In this document: positions 1 to 9,486 of the stretch, in pieces
Position numbering within the stretch: the stretch's first letter is position 1
Layout of the letters: the number at the start of each line of letters is the position of its first letter
Origin: Paenibacillus durus
GTDB taxonomy: Bacteria; Bacillota; Bacilli; Paenibacillales; Paenibacillaceae
DNA length: 64,000 nucleotides
Direction: 5' to 3'
NCBI RefSeq assembly: GCF_000756615.1
Contig: NZ_CP009288.1
Coordinates: 5,704,001-5,768,000 of the forward strand
Translations under genes and position numbers: made by a program
The notes under the pieces: model-generated
Told to the model about the DNA's origin: nothing
Databases searched by the model: none
Seen by the model: only the letters and a program-made list of their open reading frames with translations

Positions 1-2501
1 AATTACTGCACCGCCTATCAAATGATGCTGAACAAATTAGCCAGCAGTTCGGCGTCAGCGGGGATATAATCGATCTGGATCTCGGCCTTGGCGACTCCCA
101 TGATAAAGGAAAAATGGTCGCTATTATCACCTTTGCGAACGGAAGAGTTGTCTATAAACCTCGAAGCCATGAGGTGGATATCAAGTTCCAACAGATCTTG
201 AGCTGGGTCAACCTCAGACAGCCGCCGAGAAAATTGGCCACATATACGATTCTGAATTGCGGAACCTACGGCTGGTCCAATTTTGTCGTATACCGGGAAT
301 GTGATCAACTGGAGCAATTGAACGATTATTACATACGGCTGGGTCAAATACTGGCCATTTTGTACAGTATTGATGCCGTAGATTTCCATCATGAGAACAT
401 CATTGCCTGCAAGGATCATCCGATTCTGATTGACCTGGAGTCTATATTCCATCAGTCTAAACAAAATGAAGTTTCCATGGACACCGCAATTTCTAAAGCC
501 CGCTACATACTAACGCGTTCGGTTAACTCGACTGGCATTCTTCCGTTCAATTCCTATTATGAAAAAAAAGACAGCAACCGAGTATTGGACCTAAGCGGTC
601 TTAGCGGCAAGGAGGCTCAGGAAGCGCCGTTCAAGGCTTATCAGATCAAACAATCTTTTCGTGATGACATGCACCTGGCCAAAGACTCCTTCCAGATTCA
701 AGAGGCGCAGAATGTACCGAAGCTTAACGGCGAGCCTGTCGAAATTTTGGAATATTTGAATTTCATTGTGGATGGATTCAGGCAGGTATACCAACTCATT
801 CAAACGAACAAAGCATCTTACCTTGCTCTCTTGACGATTTTTGAGACATGTCCTGTACGGACGATTATTCGGCCAACAGCCGTCTATGCCCAGCTACTGC
901 AACGAAGCTACCATCCAGATTTCCTTCGGGATGCCGTTGACCGGGAAGTATTCTTGTGCAGGCTGGAGAAATTCATTAATGAAGACACGAACTATGATGT
1001 CGCGAGAAGCGAGTTGCTCGATCTTTTGAATGGAGATATTCCCTATTTCCTCTCATCGCCCGCCACCACACATTTGGAAGCAGCGAACCAAACGTTTGTC
1101 GCCGAATATTTTGAGAAGGCAGCCCTGACCCGGGTTAGGGAAAAAATTGATTCCTTATCGGACACTGATCTGGGCGAACAGCTACATGTCATTCGGATGT
1201 CTATATTGGCCTCCTTTAACGCTAAGCATCACAAGGACACGCTGATCTTAAGTAAAGAGACTGGGAATATTTCGCTTGAAGCGGTAACCGTCACCGATAT
1301 TCTGAACTGCTCCAAACGGGTGGGCGAATACGTATTGGATCAGCGCATTACCGCCGAAGGTAGTGAAGATATAAGCTGGATTAGCACGATGATTAAAGGC
1401 ATCGATGAAGTATCCTGGACTATATCGCCTGTTAACCTAGACTTTTACAACGGAGTGGCCGGAATCGGTTTTTATCTTAGTTATTTAGGGAAAATTTTCC
1501 CTGAACATAACGTTTTCCAGGAAGTAACCATACGGTGTGTCAATACAGTTATAGATTCGTTAAACGAGCTGCAAAAGCAGGATATGGACTGGACTCCTTA
1601 TATGGAAGTAGGCGGATTTACGGGAATTTCAAGCTACCTCTATTTCCTTCAGCATGCCTCGGTCAATCTGCATCGTCCCGAATGGTTCCAAGCCGTGCTG
1701 CAATTTCTACCGCTGCTTGAAGAGCTGATCGAAAAGGACGAACAATTCGATGTCACCAGCGGATCGGCGGGAGCATTAATGGTGTTCTTATCCCTATATG
1801 AGCAGCAGCAAGAGAAGGAACTACTTGTGCTGGCCGAGAGATGTGTGCAGCATTTGCAGCGCAACGCCACGGCCATGTCCACCGGTATCGCCTGGCGCGA
1901 TCCGTATCACCAGAAGTTCTATACCGGCTTTGCACATGGCTCATCAGGTATTCTAGCGGCACTCGCTAAGTTCAATAAAGTGATGGATGCCGGTTCTATC
2001 AAACGCACGATTCATGAGGGCCTGTTATTTGAGAGAAGTATGTACGTTTCCAAGGAGAAGAACTGGAAATCCATTGGAAGGGATCAGCTTTCCGTTGCCT
2101 GGTGCCACGGCGCTCCCGGTATACTGCTCTCCCGTCATATCTTGCAGGAAAGCGGCTATCACGACAATGATCTAGAATCTGAGATTGATGCCGGACTTGA
2201 GACCACAATCAAGCTGGGTCTGGACAATAACCGTTCCTTCTGCCACGGAGACTTCGGGCAGCTCGAAATTCTAAGCAATTTTTCCAGCCAATCCTCCGAT
2301 ATACAGGCCGTTACATCCGACCTGTCCGGACGGCTATTCGAATACTACAACAAGCATGACATGACCGGAGGCGTATCCCGCGGAGTGGAGGCGGTCGGCT
2401 TGATGCTCGGATGGAGCGGCGTGGGCTTTGGGTTGCTTCAGCAAGCCCTGCCCGGTAACCTGCCGCAAATTCTTCATCTGTCCCCGCCAGTCAGATCTTA
2501 A
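1..2501 (+). CDS. lanM: LanM-type class II lanthipeptide synthetase, 5' end cut by window
   Basis: Bifunctional enzyme that dehydrates Ser/Thr of a precursor peptide and forms (methyl)lanthionine rings. The frame is open from base 3, before the first ATG at 114, and codes LGDSHDKGKMVAIITF then VYKPRS, a hallmark of the LanM dehydratase domain (DUF4135), so the true start lies outside the window. The C-terminal half is a LanC-like cyclase: FAHGSSG, then WCHGAPG and FCHGDFG carry the Cys/Cys/His zinc ligands. A normal LanM has about 900-1100 residues; about 830 are visible. No precursor peptide, LanT or protease is seen here; they would be upstream. A terminator follows. The family call is firm; the product is unknown. 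Confidence 0.92.
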   Translation, partial: LLHRLSNDAEQISQQFGVSGDIIDLDLGLGDSHDKGKMVAIITFANGRVVYKPRSHEVDIKFQQILSWVNLRQPPRKLATYTILNCGTYGWSNFVVYRECDQLEQLNDYYIRLGQILAILYSIDAVDFHHENIIACKDHPILIDLESIFHQSKQNEVSMDTAISKARYILTRSVNSTGILPFNSYYEKKDSNRVLDLSGLSGKEAQEAPFKAYQIKQSFRDDMHLAKDSFQIQEAQNVPKLNGEPVEILEYLNFIVDGFRQVYQLIQTNKASYLALLTIFETCPVRTIIRPTAVYAQLLQRSYHPDFLRDAVDREVFLCRLEKFINEDTNYDVARSELLDLLNGDIPYFLSSPATTHLEAANQTFVAEYFEKAALTRVREKIDSLSDTDLGEQLHVIRMSILASFNAKHHKDTLILSKETGNISLEAVTVTDILNCSKRVGEYVLDQRITAEGSEDISWISTMIKGIDEVSWTISPVNLDFYNGVAGIGFYLSYLGKIFPEHNVFQEVTIRCVNTVIDSLNELQKQDMDWTPYMEVGGFTGISSYLYFLQHASVNLHRPEWFQAVLQFLPLLEELIEKDEQFDVTSGSAGALMVFLSLYEQQQEKELLVLAERCVQHLQRNATAMSTGIAWRDPYHQKFYTGFAHGSSGILAALAKFNKVMDAGSIKRTIHEGLLFERSMYVSKEKNWKSIGRDQLSVAWCHGAPGILLSRHILQESGYHDNDLESEIDAGLETTIKLGLDNNRSFCHGDFGQLEILSNFSSQSSDIQAVTSDLSGRLFEYYNKHDMTGGVSRGVEAVGLMLGWSGVGFGLLQQALPGNLPQILHLSPPVRS

Positions 2502-2525
2502 TGTCCTTGTGTATAAGTGAAGCTT

Positions 2526-2570
2526 AACGCGAAGCGCCCATCAGCCTTATGATGCCCGCTTCGCGTTTTT
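2526..2570. terminator. Bidirectional terminator between lanM and the ABC operon
   Basis: AACGCGAAGCG and CGCTTCGCGTT form an 11-bp stem followed by a T run on the plus strand. It lies between two convergent genes, so it probably ends both. Confidence 0.8.
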
Positions 2571-2589
2571 CACCGTAAATCTACCGGTC

Positions 2590-3534
2590 TTAAGTCGTAA
2601 TATCCCTTCTGGTAAAGGTCACATAGGAAATGCTCAGAAAGGCTACAAAGTAGACAGCCATCATCGTTAGCGAAAAGGAAAGGGTCATACTCTCAACTAC
2701 CGGCCTGCCGTCCAAATAAGCGGATAGGTCGTAATTCGCAAAAATCAGGTACTTGATCCAGCCAAATTTCATGGCAAAAAATTGCGTCATCGTTGTTCCG
2801 GTGAAATACAACAGCAAGGAGACACCTACCGCAAGTATCGCGTTTCTAAATAATACCGATACGGCAAAGGCCAGAGTAGCCACCATGACAATATTGGCAA
2901 GGGTCGCTAAATATTTCAGGCATAGGTAGGTCATCATCGACATCTTCACGATCGCCCCATTTTGATAGGCCAAATAATAATTGCTTCCGCCTGTACCCAA
3001 CCACACATAGCCCAACAATGAAGCCAGCATCATAAATGCCATGAACAGTAGCAGAATATTTATTACAACTGAGGCATATTTCAGTAGCAGATAAGTCCCT
3101 CTACGTATCGGCGAAGTAATGACAAATTTGATGGTTCCCTTAGCGTGCTCGGCCGCTATCGCATTGGCGGCAAGAACAATCGCTACCAGCGTAATCAACG
3201 TAGTCACCGGTCTTAATTCATTAATCAGTGTCAATGCGTCATATTTAGAAGTAGGCGGAAGATCATGGTCAAGCCGGTACTGGTTCACGACAAGCTGTTC
3301 GGACAGAAATCGGTGCATGGGCATGGACGGCGACAAGGCTGCCATCTGTTTCTTATCCTCTTGAATCTGATTCTCAACGCCGGATCTCCAGTTCCCGCTG
3401 TCCGCGAGAGTGTTCGGCCTGCTAAAGCTAACCAAGAGAGTATAAGCCACGGTGATGAAAAACAGTAGCAATGTAATAAGCCATGTGTTGCGATTTTTAT
3501 AGAACCGGTACAGTTCATTACCCAATAGTCGCAT
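2590..3534 (-). CDS. ABC-2 type transporter permease
   Basis: About 314 residues with an N-terminal membrane segment (LITLLLFFITVAYTLLV), a long extracytoplasmic loop, then about five clustered hydrophobic segments, the layout of ABC-2 permeases of the BcrB/LanE/YhaP kind. It directly abuts the ATPase gene upstream, so the two form one exporter. The substrate is unknown. The LanM gene next door allows a lantibiotic-immunity role, but the Xre-controlled arrangement is also common for general bacitracin-like or stress exporters. Confidence 0.85.
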   Translation of the reverse strand: MRLLGNELYRFYKNRNTWLITLLLFFITVAYTLLVSFSRPNTLADSGNWRSGVENQIQEDKKQMAALSPSMPMHRFLSEQLVVNQYRLDHDLPPTSKYDALTLINELRPVTTLITLVAIVLAANAIAAEHAKGTIKFVITSPIRRGTYLLLKYASVVINILLLFMAFMMLASLLGYVWLGTGGSNYYLAYQNGAIVKMSMMTYLCLKYLATLANIVMVATLAFAVSVLFRNAILAVGVSLLLYFTGTTMTQFFAMKFGWIKYLIFANYDLSAYLDGRPVVESMTLSFSLTMMAVYFVAFLSISYVTFTRRDITT

Positions 3535-4451
3535 TAGCTTGCCCCCTTATTTGCGTTCAGTAATGCTATGAAATCTTCTTCCAGTGTCCATCTGGCCTGC
3601 TTCATATTCAATACTTCGATCTGATGATGATTCAGCATGTTGATCACGATCATTATTTTCTCTTCAGGCAGTACAAAACTTAATTCATACGCCGCTTCAT
3701 TACGCTTCACCTGATATCCAGCCTCTGTGAGCAGCTGCATTGCTCGCTTTATGCACGTGGAATCAAACGAAAGAGTATACCGAAATTCATTTGCCGCTCT
3801 TCCATTCTCTTTAATTTCCAACAGTTCTCCATCGTTCATCACGCCGTAATAATCGCATAATAACTCTACCTCGGAAAGCAAATGACTTGAGAGGAAAACC
3901 GTCTTCTCGTGCTTTTCGGCAAGTCCCCGTAGGATTCGTCTTAAATCAATGATTCCCTGAGGGTCCATGCCATTGGTTGGTTCATCCAAAATAACCAGGT
4001 CGGGATTATGCAGCAGCGAAACGGCGAGACCGAGACGCTGCTTCATTCCAAGCGAATATTTCTTGACTCTCTTGTTCGCGCTATCGCTTAGTCCAAAAGC
4101 TTCAAGCTGGCGTTCAATATTCACCTTGTTTGGTTTCATATGAAAGGCCGAGATATAACGCAAATTCTGAAACCCTGTCATCTCCCCATAAAAAGAGGGG
4201 TTCTCAATCACTGCGCCTACCTTCCGGATTGCATCCTTGAATTCGGATTGAATGGAGCTGCCACCGATACGAATATCGCCTGAAGACATCTTCATTATGC
4301 CCACCATCATCTTGATCAAGGTTGTTTTCCCAGCCCCGTTCGGCCCAAGTAGTCCGAATATTTTCCCTTTGGGAACCGATAAACTAACATTCTTGATAAT
4401 ATTCTTGCCACCGATTCTTTTAGAGACTTGGTTTATTGATAAAAAGTCCAA
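3534..4451 (-). CDS. ABC transporter ATP-binding protein, BcrA-like
   Basis: Nucleotide-binding subunit of the exporter. Walker A is GPNGAGKTT, the signature is YSLGMKQRLGLA, Walker B is LVILDEPTNGMDP, and the switch His is in LSSHLL. The C-terminal 90 residues resemble the DUF4162-type tail of BcrA relatives. I place the start at a TTG (4451) because GGGAGG lies 7 nt upstream; a further-upstream ATG at 4493 would include this ribosome site within the coding region. The last base overlaps the permease. Confidence 0.88.
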   Translation of the reverse strand: MDFLSINQVSKRIGGKNIIKNVSLSVPKGKIFGLLGPNGAGKTTLIKMMVGIMKMSSGDIRIGGSSIQSEFKDAIRKVGAVIENPSFYGEMTGFQNLRYISAFHMKPNKVNIERQLEAFGLSDSANKRVKKYSLGMKQRLGLAVSLLHNPDLVILDEPTNGMDPQGIIDLRRILRGLAEKHEKTVFLSSHLLSEVELLCDYYGVMNDGELLEIKENGRAANEFRYTLSFDSTCIKRAMQLLTEAGYQVKRNEAAYELSFVLPEEKIMIVINMLNHHQIEVLNMKQARWTLEEDFIALLNANKGAS

Positions 4452-4493
4452 TTTGATTCCTCCCAACCGCGAACAACCGTCCGCTCCTGTCAA

Positions 4494-4787
4494 TTAATTG
4501 CGTTTCCACAGACCGATCCAAATGAAGAAGCCAATCACAAAAGACAACGAAAATAACAGTGTGACCATATTTCTGTACAATTCGTAACCCATGTCCACCC
4601 AAGAACTAATCAGAATGACAAGCGAGAAGCTTGCACTCAGGAGAAAAAACATATACTTAAAAAACTTGTTGAAAATATAAAGACCGCGCTCATCCCTGAC
4701 TCCGGCAATGCTGAGAATCATAATACTAACGAATGCCAGGAATCCCAATACCGCAAAGATCGAATTCATCAATGTGAGAGAGTTCAT
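4494..4787 (-). CDS. Small membrane protein in Xre-ABC operon
   Basis: 97 residues with about three hydrophobic segments (around 5-28, 45-65 and 72-93) and no recognised domain. It lies between the Xre regulator and the ATPase with short gaps, so it is almost certainly cotranscribed. Small membrane proteins in this position are common in regulator-exporter operons; the function is unknown. Confidence 0.7.
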   Translation of the reverse strand: MNSLTLMNSIFAVLGFLAFVSIMILSIAGVRDERGLYIFNKFFKYMFFLLSASFSLVILISSWVDMGYELYRNMVTLLFSLSFVIGFFIWIGLWKRN

Positions 4788-4795
4788 ATACTTTC

Positions 4796-5011
4796 CTACC
4801 TTTCATAATCGAACACCTCATATATACTCTTTTGGAAAACCTCCGCGATGCGAAAAGCCAGTTTCAAAGACGGCATATACTTGTTCCTTTCGATGGAGAT
4901 CACCGTCTGACGGCTGACTTGCAAGGCATCCGCCAGTTGCTGTTGAGTCCAGCCCCTCTCCGTTCGCAGTTCAAGAATGTGGTGTTTAAGATACGAATCA
5001 CCGTCTCCCAT
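4796..5011 (-). CDS. Xre/Cro-type HTH regulator, YvaO/AbiEi-like short form
   Basis: 71-residue single-domain repressor. The helix-turn-helix reads LRTERGWTQQQLADALQVSRQTVISIERNKYMPSL, and the tail FQKSIYEVFDYE is typical of the short Cro/CI-like family controlling ABC genes. Start at 5011: AAGGA lies 9 nt before it, whereas the first ATG (5020) overlaps the ribosome site. It leads the operon and probably autoregulates through the palindrome upstream. Confidence 0.85.
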   Translation of the reverse strand: MGDGDSYLKHHILELRTERGWTQQQLADALQVSRQTVISIERNKYMPSLKLAFRIAEVFQKSIYEVFDYER

Positions 5012-5046
5012 ATTTACCATTCCTTAAAAAAATAATGTTTTTTTGT

Positions 5047-5088
5047 ATCATACTACCAATTTTATCAAATGTAAAGATGACTTTACAT
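5047..5088 (-). promoter_or_regulatory. Promoter plus palindromic operator of the Xre-ABC operon
   Basis: On the minus strand TTTACA (5070-5075) and TATGAT (5047-5052) are separated by 17 bp, a good sigma-A promoter. A palindrome ATGTAAAG-N4-CTTTACAT at 5069-5088 covers the -35 box, the classic place for autorepression by the adjacent Xre protein. Confidence 0.65.
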
Positions 5089-5132
5089 TTCTTCCATTAG
5101 TGTAATTGCTGAAAACAAAAAAGAAGAGGCTG

Positions 5133-5163
5133 TCCCAAAAGTCATCCTAAATGACTTTTGGGA
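5133..5163 (+). terminator. Perfect hairpin inside the left IS end
   Basis: TCCCAAAAGTCAT and ATGACTTTTGGGA form a 13-bp perfect stem with a 5-nt loop, overlapping the terminal repeat. It probably shields the transposase from read-in transcription or sequesters its message. Confidence 0.55.
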
Positions 5164-5252
5164 TCGCCCTTGTTTCCATTTTGTAAAACAAAAAGAAGCC
5201 GTTCCTTAGTAAAATGGAAGTGTCGAGTAACCATTCCAAAGGAGGGCTTCTT

Positions 5253-6805
5253 TTGTACATTCACGATAGCATGGATCAACTTCATCTGCCAATGGACCTG
5301 GAGGAGGACTTTCCTCCAAACCACTTCGTTCGTGTCGTAAACGACATGGTGAACCGCACCTGCGATAAGATCTTTGCGGCTGCTCATCCGGGCGCCGGAA
5401 GGCACAGCTACCACCCCAAAATGCTCACCAAAATCATCCTCTACGCCTACATCAGCGGATCTACTCTTCCCGTCAAATCACCAAGGCTGTGCGGGAAACC
5501 ATCCCGTTCATGTGGCTGGCCGGATGCCAGCACCCGGACTTCCGCACCATTAACCGGTTCCGCAGCAAGCGGATGAAAGACGTGCTGGAGTCCCTGTTTA
5601 CCGCCCTGCTGGAACTCATAATCCAAGGCGGCTACGTCAAAGTGGATTACTATTTTGTGGACGGCACCAAGATCGAGGCGAATGCGAATCGGTATACGTT
5701 TGTCTGGCGCAAAGTGGTGGTTCGGTACAAAATGAAGCTGCAGGAAAAGGTGCGGGTACTGTTCCAGACGATTGAAGAGCAGGAACAGCAAGAAAATCTA
5801 GCCCATGAAGGTGCAGATTTGGCGGAGCTTGGGGGAATCCGCTTCACTAAGCAACGAAGCGTCGGAACAGGCCCTAGGATAAGCCGCTAAAGAAAGCAGT
5901 CCGCTTGCTGAAGCGGGATTACCTGCCGCGCATGTAGCGCTACGAGCGGCAAGAGCGAAACAGCTACAGCAAAACCGACCCGGACGCCACGTTTATGCGG
6001 ATGAAGGAAGACCACATGAAGAACGGTCAGTTGAAGCCAGGATACAATGTACAGGCGGGAACGGAAAGCCAGTTCATTGTGGGCTACAGCGTGCACCAGC
6101 GACCGACCGATACCCGCTGCCTGATTCCACACTTGAAGCAACTGCAGAAGAGGCTGGGCCAACTGCCGAAAACCGTCGTTGCTGATGCGGGCTACGGCGG
6201 AGAGGAGAATTACGCCTATCTCGAAGAGGAAAATTGCGAAGCGCTGGTAAATACAATACGTTCCACCGGGAAACGAACAAGTCCTGGAAAACCGATCCCG
6301 GGAAGTTGGAGAACTGGACATATGAAGAATAGAACGACCAGTGGATTTGCCGAAATGGGCGAAAGCTGGATTTTGTGCGGGAAAGCCGGAGCAAGTTAGA
6401 CAGCGGTTATGAAGTGAAGCTGCGAGTATACCGGAGTGAAAACTGTGAAGGTTGTCCCTAAAGAGTGGCTGTACCTAGGCGAAAGGCAACCAGGAAATTC
6501 GAGTGAGCATGGCGTACCTGCGGTACAAGGAGCAGGCGCGGGAGAAGCTGCGGAGTGAGGAAGGCCGGGCTCTTTCCGCCCGGCGAATGGCGGAAGTGGA
6601 AAGAGTATTTGGGTAAATGAAGAACAACCGGGGATTCCGGCGGTTCCTTCTTCGAGGGCTTGCGAAAGTAAGCCTGGAGGTCAGGCGGCTTTCGCAAGCC
6701 CATAATTTGCTGAGGAAACATGCGGTAGACCAAAATGAAACCGGCCGGCCAAGGATGAACCCCTTGACCGGCCGGTTTGCTGTTTTTTTATGTGAGGAGC
6801 CGTAA
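5253..6805 (+). pseudogene. IS1182-family transposase, multiply frameshifted
   Basis: Start is a TTG at 5253, six bases after GGAGGG. The N-terminal piece (YHPKMLTKIILYAY) is typical of IS1182/DUF772 transposases. The reading frame shifts near 5460 to the frame coding IPFMWLAGCQHPDFRTINRFRS, shifts again near 5850, continues with KPGYNVQAGTESQFIVGYSVHQ and VVADAGYGGEENYAYLE, shifts again in the 6300s, and meets an in-frame TAA at 6613 just before NNRGFRRFLLRGL. At least three frameshifts and one stop make it inactive. Confidence 0.85.
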
Positions 6806-6872
6806 AGTTTGTAGACACCTGCTTTTAGGACAGCCTCAAAAATGGATTGTACTAAAGTTTCATTGGCGATAT

Positions 6873-7727
6873 CTAGAAGGCCGGAACGACAGCAACGCCA
6901 TATTTATCCTCGATAAATTTTTTGACATCCGGACTGGTCAGCGCCGCATCCAGCTTCTTGATTTCCTCGCGGTTCTCGTCCCCTTTGCGTACCACTACTA
7001 CATTGGCGTAAGGCGAATTCGCATCTTCGCGGAACAGCGCGGTCTTGGGATCGATTTTCGCATCAAGGACGAGGTTGGTATTAATAATTGCTCCGTCCAG
7101 ATCAGGCAGCGAACGCGGCAGTGTGGCGGCATCCGCTTCGACGAACTCCAGATTATGCGGGTTATCCACGATATCTTTGGGGGTCGCCTCGTAAGTTGTC
7201 AGACCATCCTTCAGCTTGATCAGCCCCTGCTGCTGAAGCAGCACAAGCGCCCGGTATTCGTTGGAGGGATTGTTCGGAATGCCGATTTTCGCGCCGTGCG
7301 GGATTTCGTCCTTGCTCTTCAGCTTCTCGGAGTAGAAGCCGATCGGTTCGACATGCACTTTAGCCGTAACTACGAAATCATAGCCCTTCTCCCCTTTGAC
7401 GGAATCCAGATAAGGGACGTGCTGGAAGTAGTTCGCGTCGATCTGCTTCTCCTGCAGCGCAGGATTGAGCTGTCCGTCATCATCCAGCGTAACAACTTCC
7501 AGATTAACTCCTTCTTCCTTCAGCTTCGGTTTGATGAATTCCAAAATCTCGGCATGCGGCACAGCCGACGCCCCGACCTTGATTGTCACTTCCTTGGGCG
7601 CTTCGCTTGCAGCCGCGCTGGTCTGCGGAGCCGCCGCCTCCCCGTTTCCGTTCTGCGATCCGCAGCCAGCCAAGATTCCTGTCGCCACAATGACCGCCGC
7701 AAACCATAAGCTTCTTTTTCTCGCCAT
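6873..7727 (-). CDS. metQ: MetQ/NlpA-family substrate-binding lipoprotein
   Basis: 284 residues. The signal peptide ends in the lipobox LAGC (GILAGCGSQ), followed by a Gly/Ala/Ser linker and the NlpA fold (ALQEKQIDANYFQHVPYLD, KIGIPNNPSNEYRAL). The family binds methionine. It is the last gene of a three-gene operon after metN and metI, with a 118-bp gap. D- or L-methionine is the expected ligand, but nothing in the sequence proves it. Confidence 0.88.
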   Translation of the reverse strand: MARKRSLWFAAVIVATGILAGCGSQNGNGEAAAPQTSAAASEAPKEVTIKVGASAVPHAEILEFIKPKLKEEGVNLEVVTLDDDGQLNPALQEKQIDANYFQHVPYLDSVKGEKGYDFVVTAKVHVEPIGFYSEKLKSKDEIPHGAKIGIPNNPSNEYRALVLLQQQGLIKLKDGLTTYEATPKDIVDNPHNLEFVEADAATLPRSLPDLDGAIINTNLVLDAKIDPKTALFREDANSPYANVVVVRKGDENREEIKKLDAALTSPDVKKFIEDKYGVAVVPAF

Positions 7728-7845
7728 CCCAATCCCTGCTTTCTCTGAAAAATGTATGTAAAAAGAATGTACAACCGGTGTATCATCAAAGCTCTAAGCG
7801 CCTCGTCTAAACGCGGAACCTTAGTCCCGGCGGCGTGTAGTCGCT

Positions 7846-8514
7846 CTACCCGTTCTTAAAGCGCCGCCGGTCAATGGAACGGGCGATATAGTCGCCGAAC
7901 CATTGCAGAATCTGGACGATCAGAATGATCAGAAGGACCGTTCCAAGCAAAATATCGGTGCGAAACCGCTGATATCCGAAGCGGATAGCCAGGCTCCCCA
8001 GTCCTCCCGCTCCGATGGCTCCTGCTACCGCCGTGAATTCGGTGATGGAGATAACGGCAATCGTCATTCCCCGGACCAGAGCGGGCAAGGCCTCAGGTAT
8101 AAGCACCTGCAGGATTATGGTGAACGGCCCAGCGCCTACCGATTTGGCTGCTTCGATCTTGCCGTCTCCCACTTCACGAAGGGCATTCTCGATGATTCGC
8201 CCGAGAAACGGAGCCGCGCCGATAGATAAAGAGACGATCGCCGCCGTCGGACCGAGCGTAGTACCTACAATCAGCCGGGATAAAGGCAGCAGCAGCACAA
8301 TCAGGATAATGAACGGAATGGAACGTACTCCGTTAATTGCGGTGCTGATCACCTTGTTCACTCCGGGAGCGGCAAGAATCCCTCCCTTATCCGTAACTAC
8401 CAGTGTAATCCCGAGCAGCGTGCCCAGGAGCAGCGCAAAGACTGACGACCATGCCACCATGTACAGCGTCTGCCGCAACCCTTCCCACAGCAAATCGACT
8501 ACATCTTCTCTCAT
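7846..8514 (-). CDS. metI: MetI-type ABC permease
   Basis: 222 residues with five membrane segments and the permease coupling motif region EAAKSVGAGPFTIILQVLIPEALPALV (EAA loop). Length and sequence match MetI. Its start overlaps the end of metN by 4 bp, so translation is coupled. Confidence 0.88.
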   Translation of the reverse strand: MREDVVDLLWEGLRQTLYMVAWSSVFALLLGTLLGITLVVTDKGGILAAPGVNKVISTAINGVRSIPFIILIVLLLPLSRLIVGTTLGPTAAIVSLSIGAAPFLGRIIENALREVGDGKIEAAKSVGAGPFTIILQVLIPEALPALVRGMTIAVISITEFTAVAGAIGAGGLGSLAIRFGYQRFRTDILLGTVLLIILIVQILQWFGDYIARSIDRRRFKNG

Positions 8515-9320
8515 CGCAGCACGGCCTCTCTTTCCGCCTGCGCCGGAACATCGAGCTGTCCGCTATTCCCGGTATTGTTGTAGAAGTCGAAAATTCCGGC
8601 GAACCGCTTGGCCGTATCGCTTTGCGGGTTATGGAACAGCTGCCGGACCGGAGCGTTCTCAACGATGCGGCCCGCCTCAATCACGGCGGCATTGCCGCAA
8701 ATATGGCGCAGAACATCCATCTCATGCGTGATCAGCACAACCGTAAGGCCCAACCTGCGGTTAATATCCGCCAGCAGCTCCAGGATGGAATGGGTCGTCT
8801 GTGGATCAAGCGCCGATGTCGCTTCATCTGACAGCAGCACATCCGGTTCACCGGCGAGCGCCCTTGCTATGCCTACCCTCTGCTTCTGTCCGCCGCTCAG
8901 CTCGGAAGGATAGCTTCCTGCCTTGCCGCCGAGCTCGACCAGGTCGAGAATTTCGCCCACCCGCCGCTCGATGTCGGGCTTCTTGTAACCCGCGGCCTTT
9001 AGCGGAAAAGCGACGTTTCCAAAGACCGTTTTGGAATCAAACAGATTAAACTGTTGAAAAATCATCCCGATTTTACGGCGGGCCAGCCGCAGTTCGCGCT
9101 CCTTCAGATCGGTAATGACCGTCTCGCCAATTTGAATACTGCCCGAATCCGGCTCCTCGAGCCGGTTCAGACAGCGGATGAGCGAAGATTTGCCGGCGCC
9201 GCTGAAGCCGATAATGCCGAATATTTCGCCCTTTTCGATATGCAGATTAATATCCGAAAGCGCCGAAACCGTCCCGCTGCGCGTCCGGTAGCTCTTGTTC
9301 AGATTCGTGACGGTGATCAT
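8511..9320 (-). CDS. metN: MetN-type ABC ATPase, short form without NIL domain
   Basis: 269 residues. Walker A GFSGAGKSSL, signature LSGGQKQRVGIARAL, Walker B VLLSDEATSALDP, switch His in LITHEM. A typical MetN has about 340 residues with a C-terminal NIL ligand-sensing domain; here the chain ends soon after the ATPase, so methionine trans-inhibition is probably absent. First gene of its operon. Confidence 0.85.
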   Translation of the reverse strand: MITVTNLNKSYRTRSGTVSALSDINLHIEKGEIFGIIGFSGAGKSSLIRCLNRLEEPDSGSIQIGETVITDLKERELRLARRKIGMIFQQFNLFDSKTVFGNVAFPLKAAGYKKPDIERRVGEILDLVELGGKAGSYPSELSGGQKQRVGIARALAGEPDVLLSDEATSALDPQTTHSILELLADINRRLGLTVVLITHEMDVLRHICGNAAVIEAGRIVENAPVRQLFHNPQSDTAKRFAGIFDFYNNTGNSGQLDVPAQAEREAVLR

Positions 9321-9345
9321 GCTTGAACCGACCTTCTTTCCAAGG

Positions 9346-9484
9346 AATAAAAAAAATCAAGCCCTAATACGCCTAACGGCGTTTCCGGCTTGATTTCCAG
9401 TGATCTGGTCAATCAATAATTCCTATTAATTCAATGCGATTAATTGTTAATTAATAATATAGAATAATCGTTAAGTGATGTCAA
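9346..9484 (-). promoter_or_regulatory. Promoter and leader terminator of the MetN-I-Q operon
   Basis: Minus-strand promoter: TTGACA (9479-9484), 17-bp spacer, TATATT (9456-9461). The short leader contains a terminator: AATCAAGCC pairs with GGCTTGATT (9355-9395) followed by a run of T just before the metN ribosome site, with an inner ACGCC-GTTA-GGCGT hairpin. That arrangement implies premature termination control. The leader is too short and lacks the conserved core for me to call a SAM-I riboswitch or a T-box. Confidence 0.55.
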
Positions 9485-9486
9485 TC

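Larger units (their letters stand above)
5126..6837 (+). mobile_element. Decayed IS1182-family insertion sequence
   Basis: The ends are imperfect inverted repeats, GAGGCTGTCCCAAAAG on the left and its counterpart GAGGCTGTCCTAAAAG read inward from 6837, giving an element of about 1.7 kb. It carries a frameshifted IS1182 transposase. I could not identify a convincing target duplication in the A-rich flanks. It separates the Xre-ABC operon from the MetQ operon. Confidence 0.85.

Noticed and set aside
9346..9484. SAM riboswitch upstream of the methionine-type importer
   Set aside because: Only a terminator hairpin and a nested stem are visible in a leader of about 100 nt; the conserved SAM-I junction sequences are not there.
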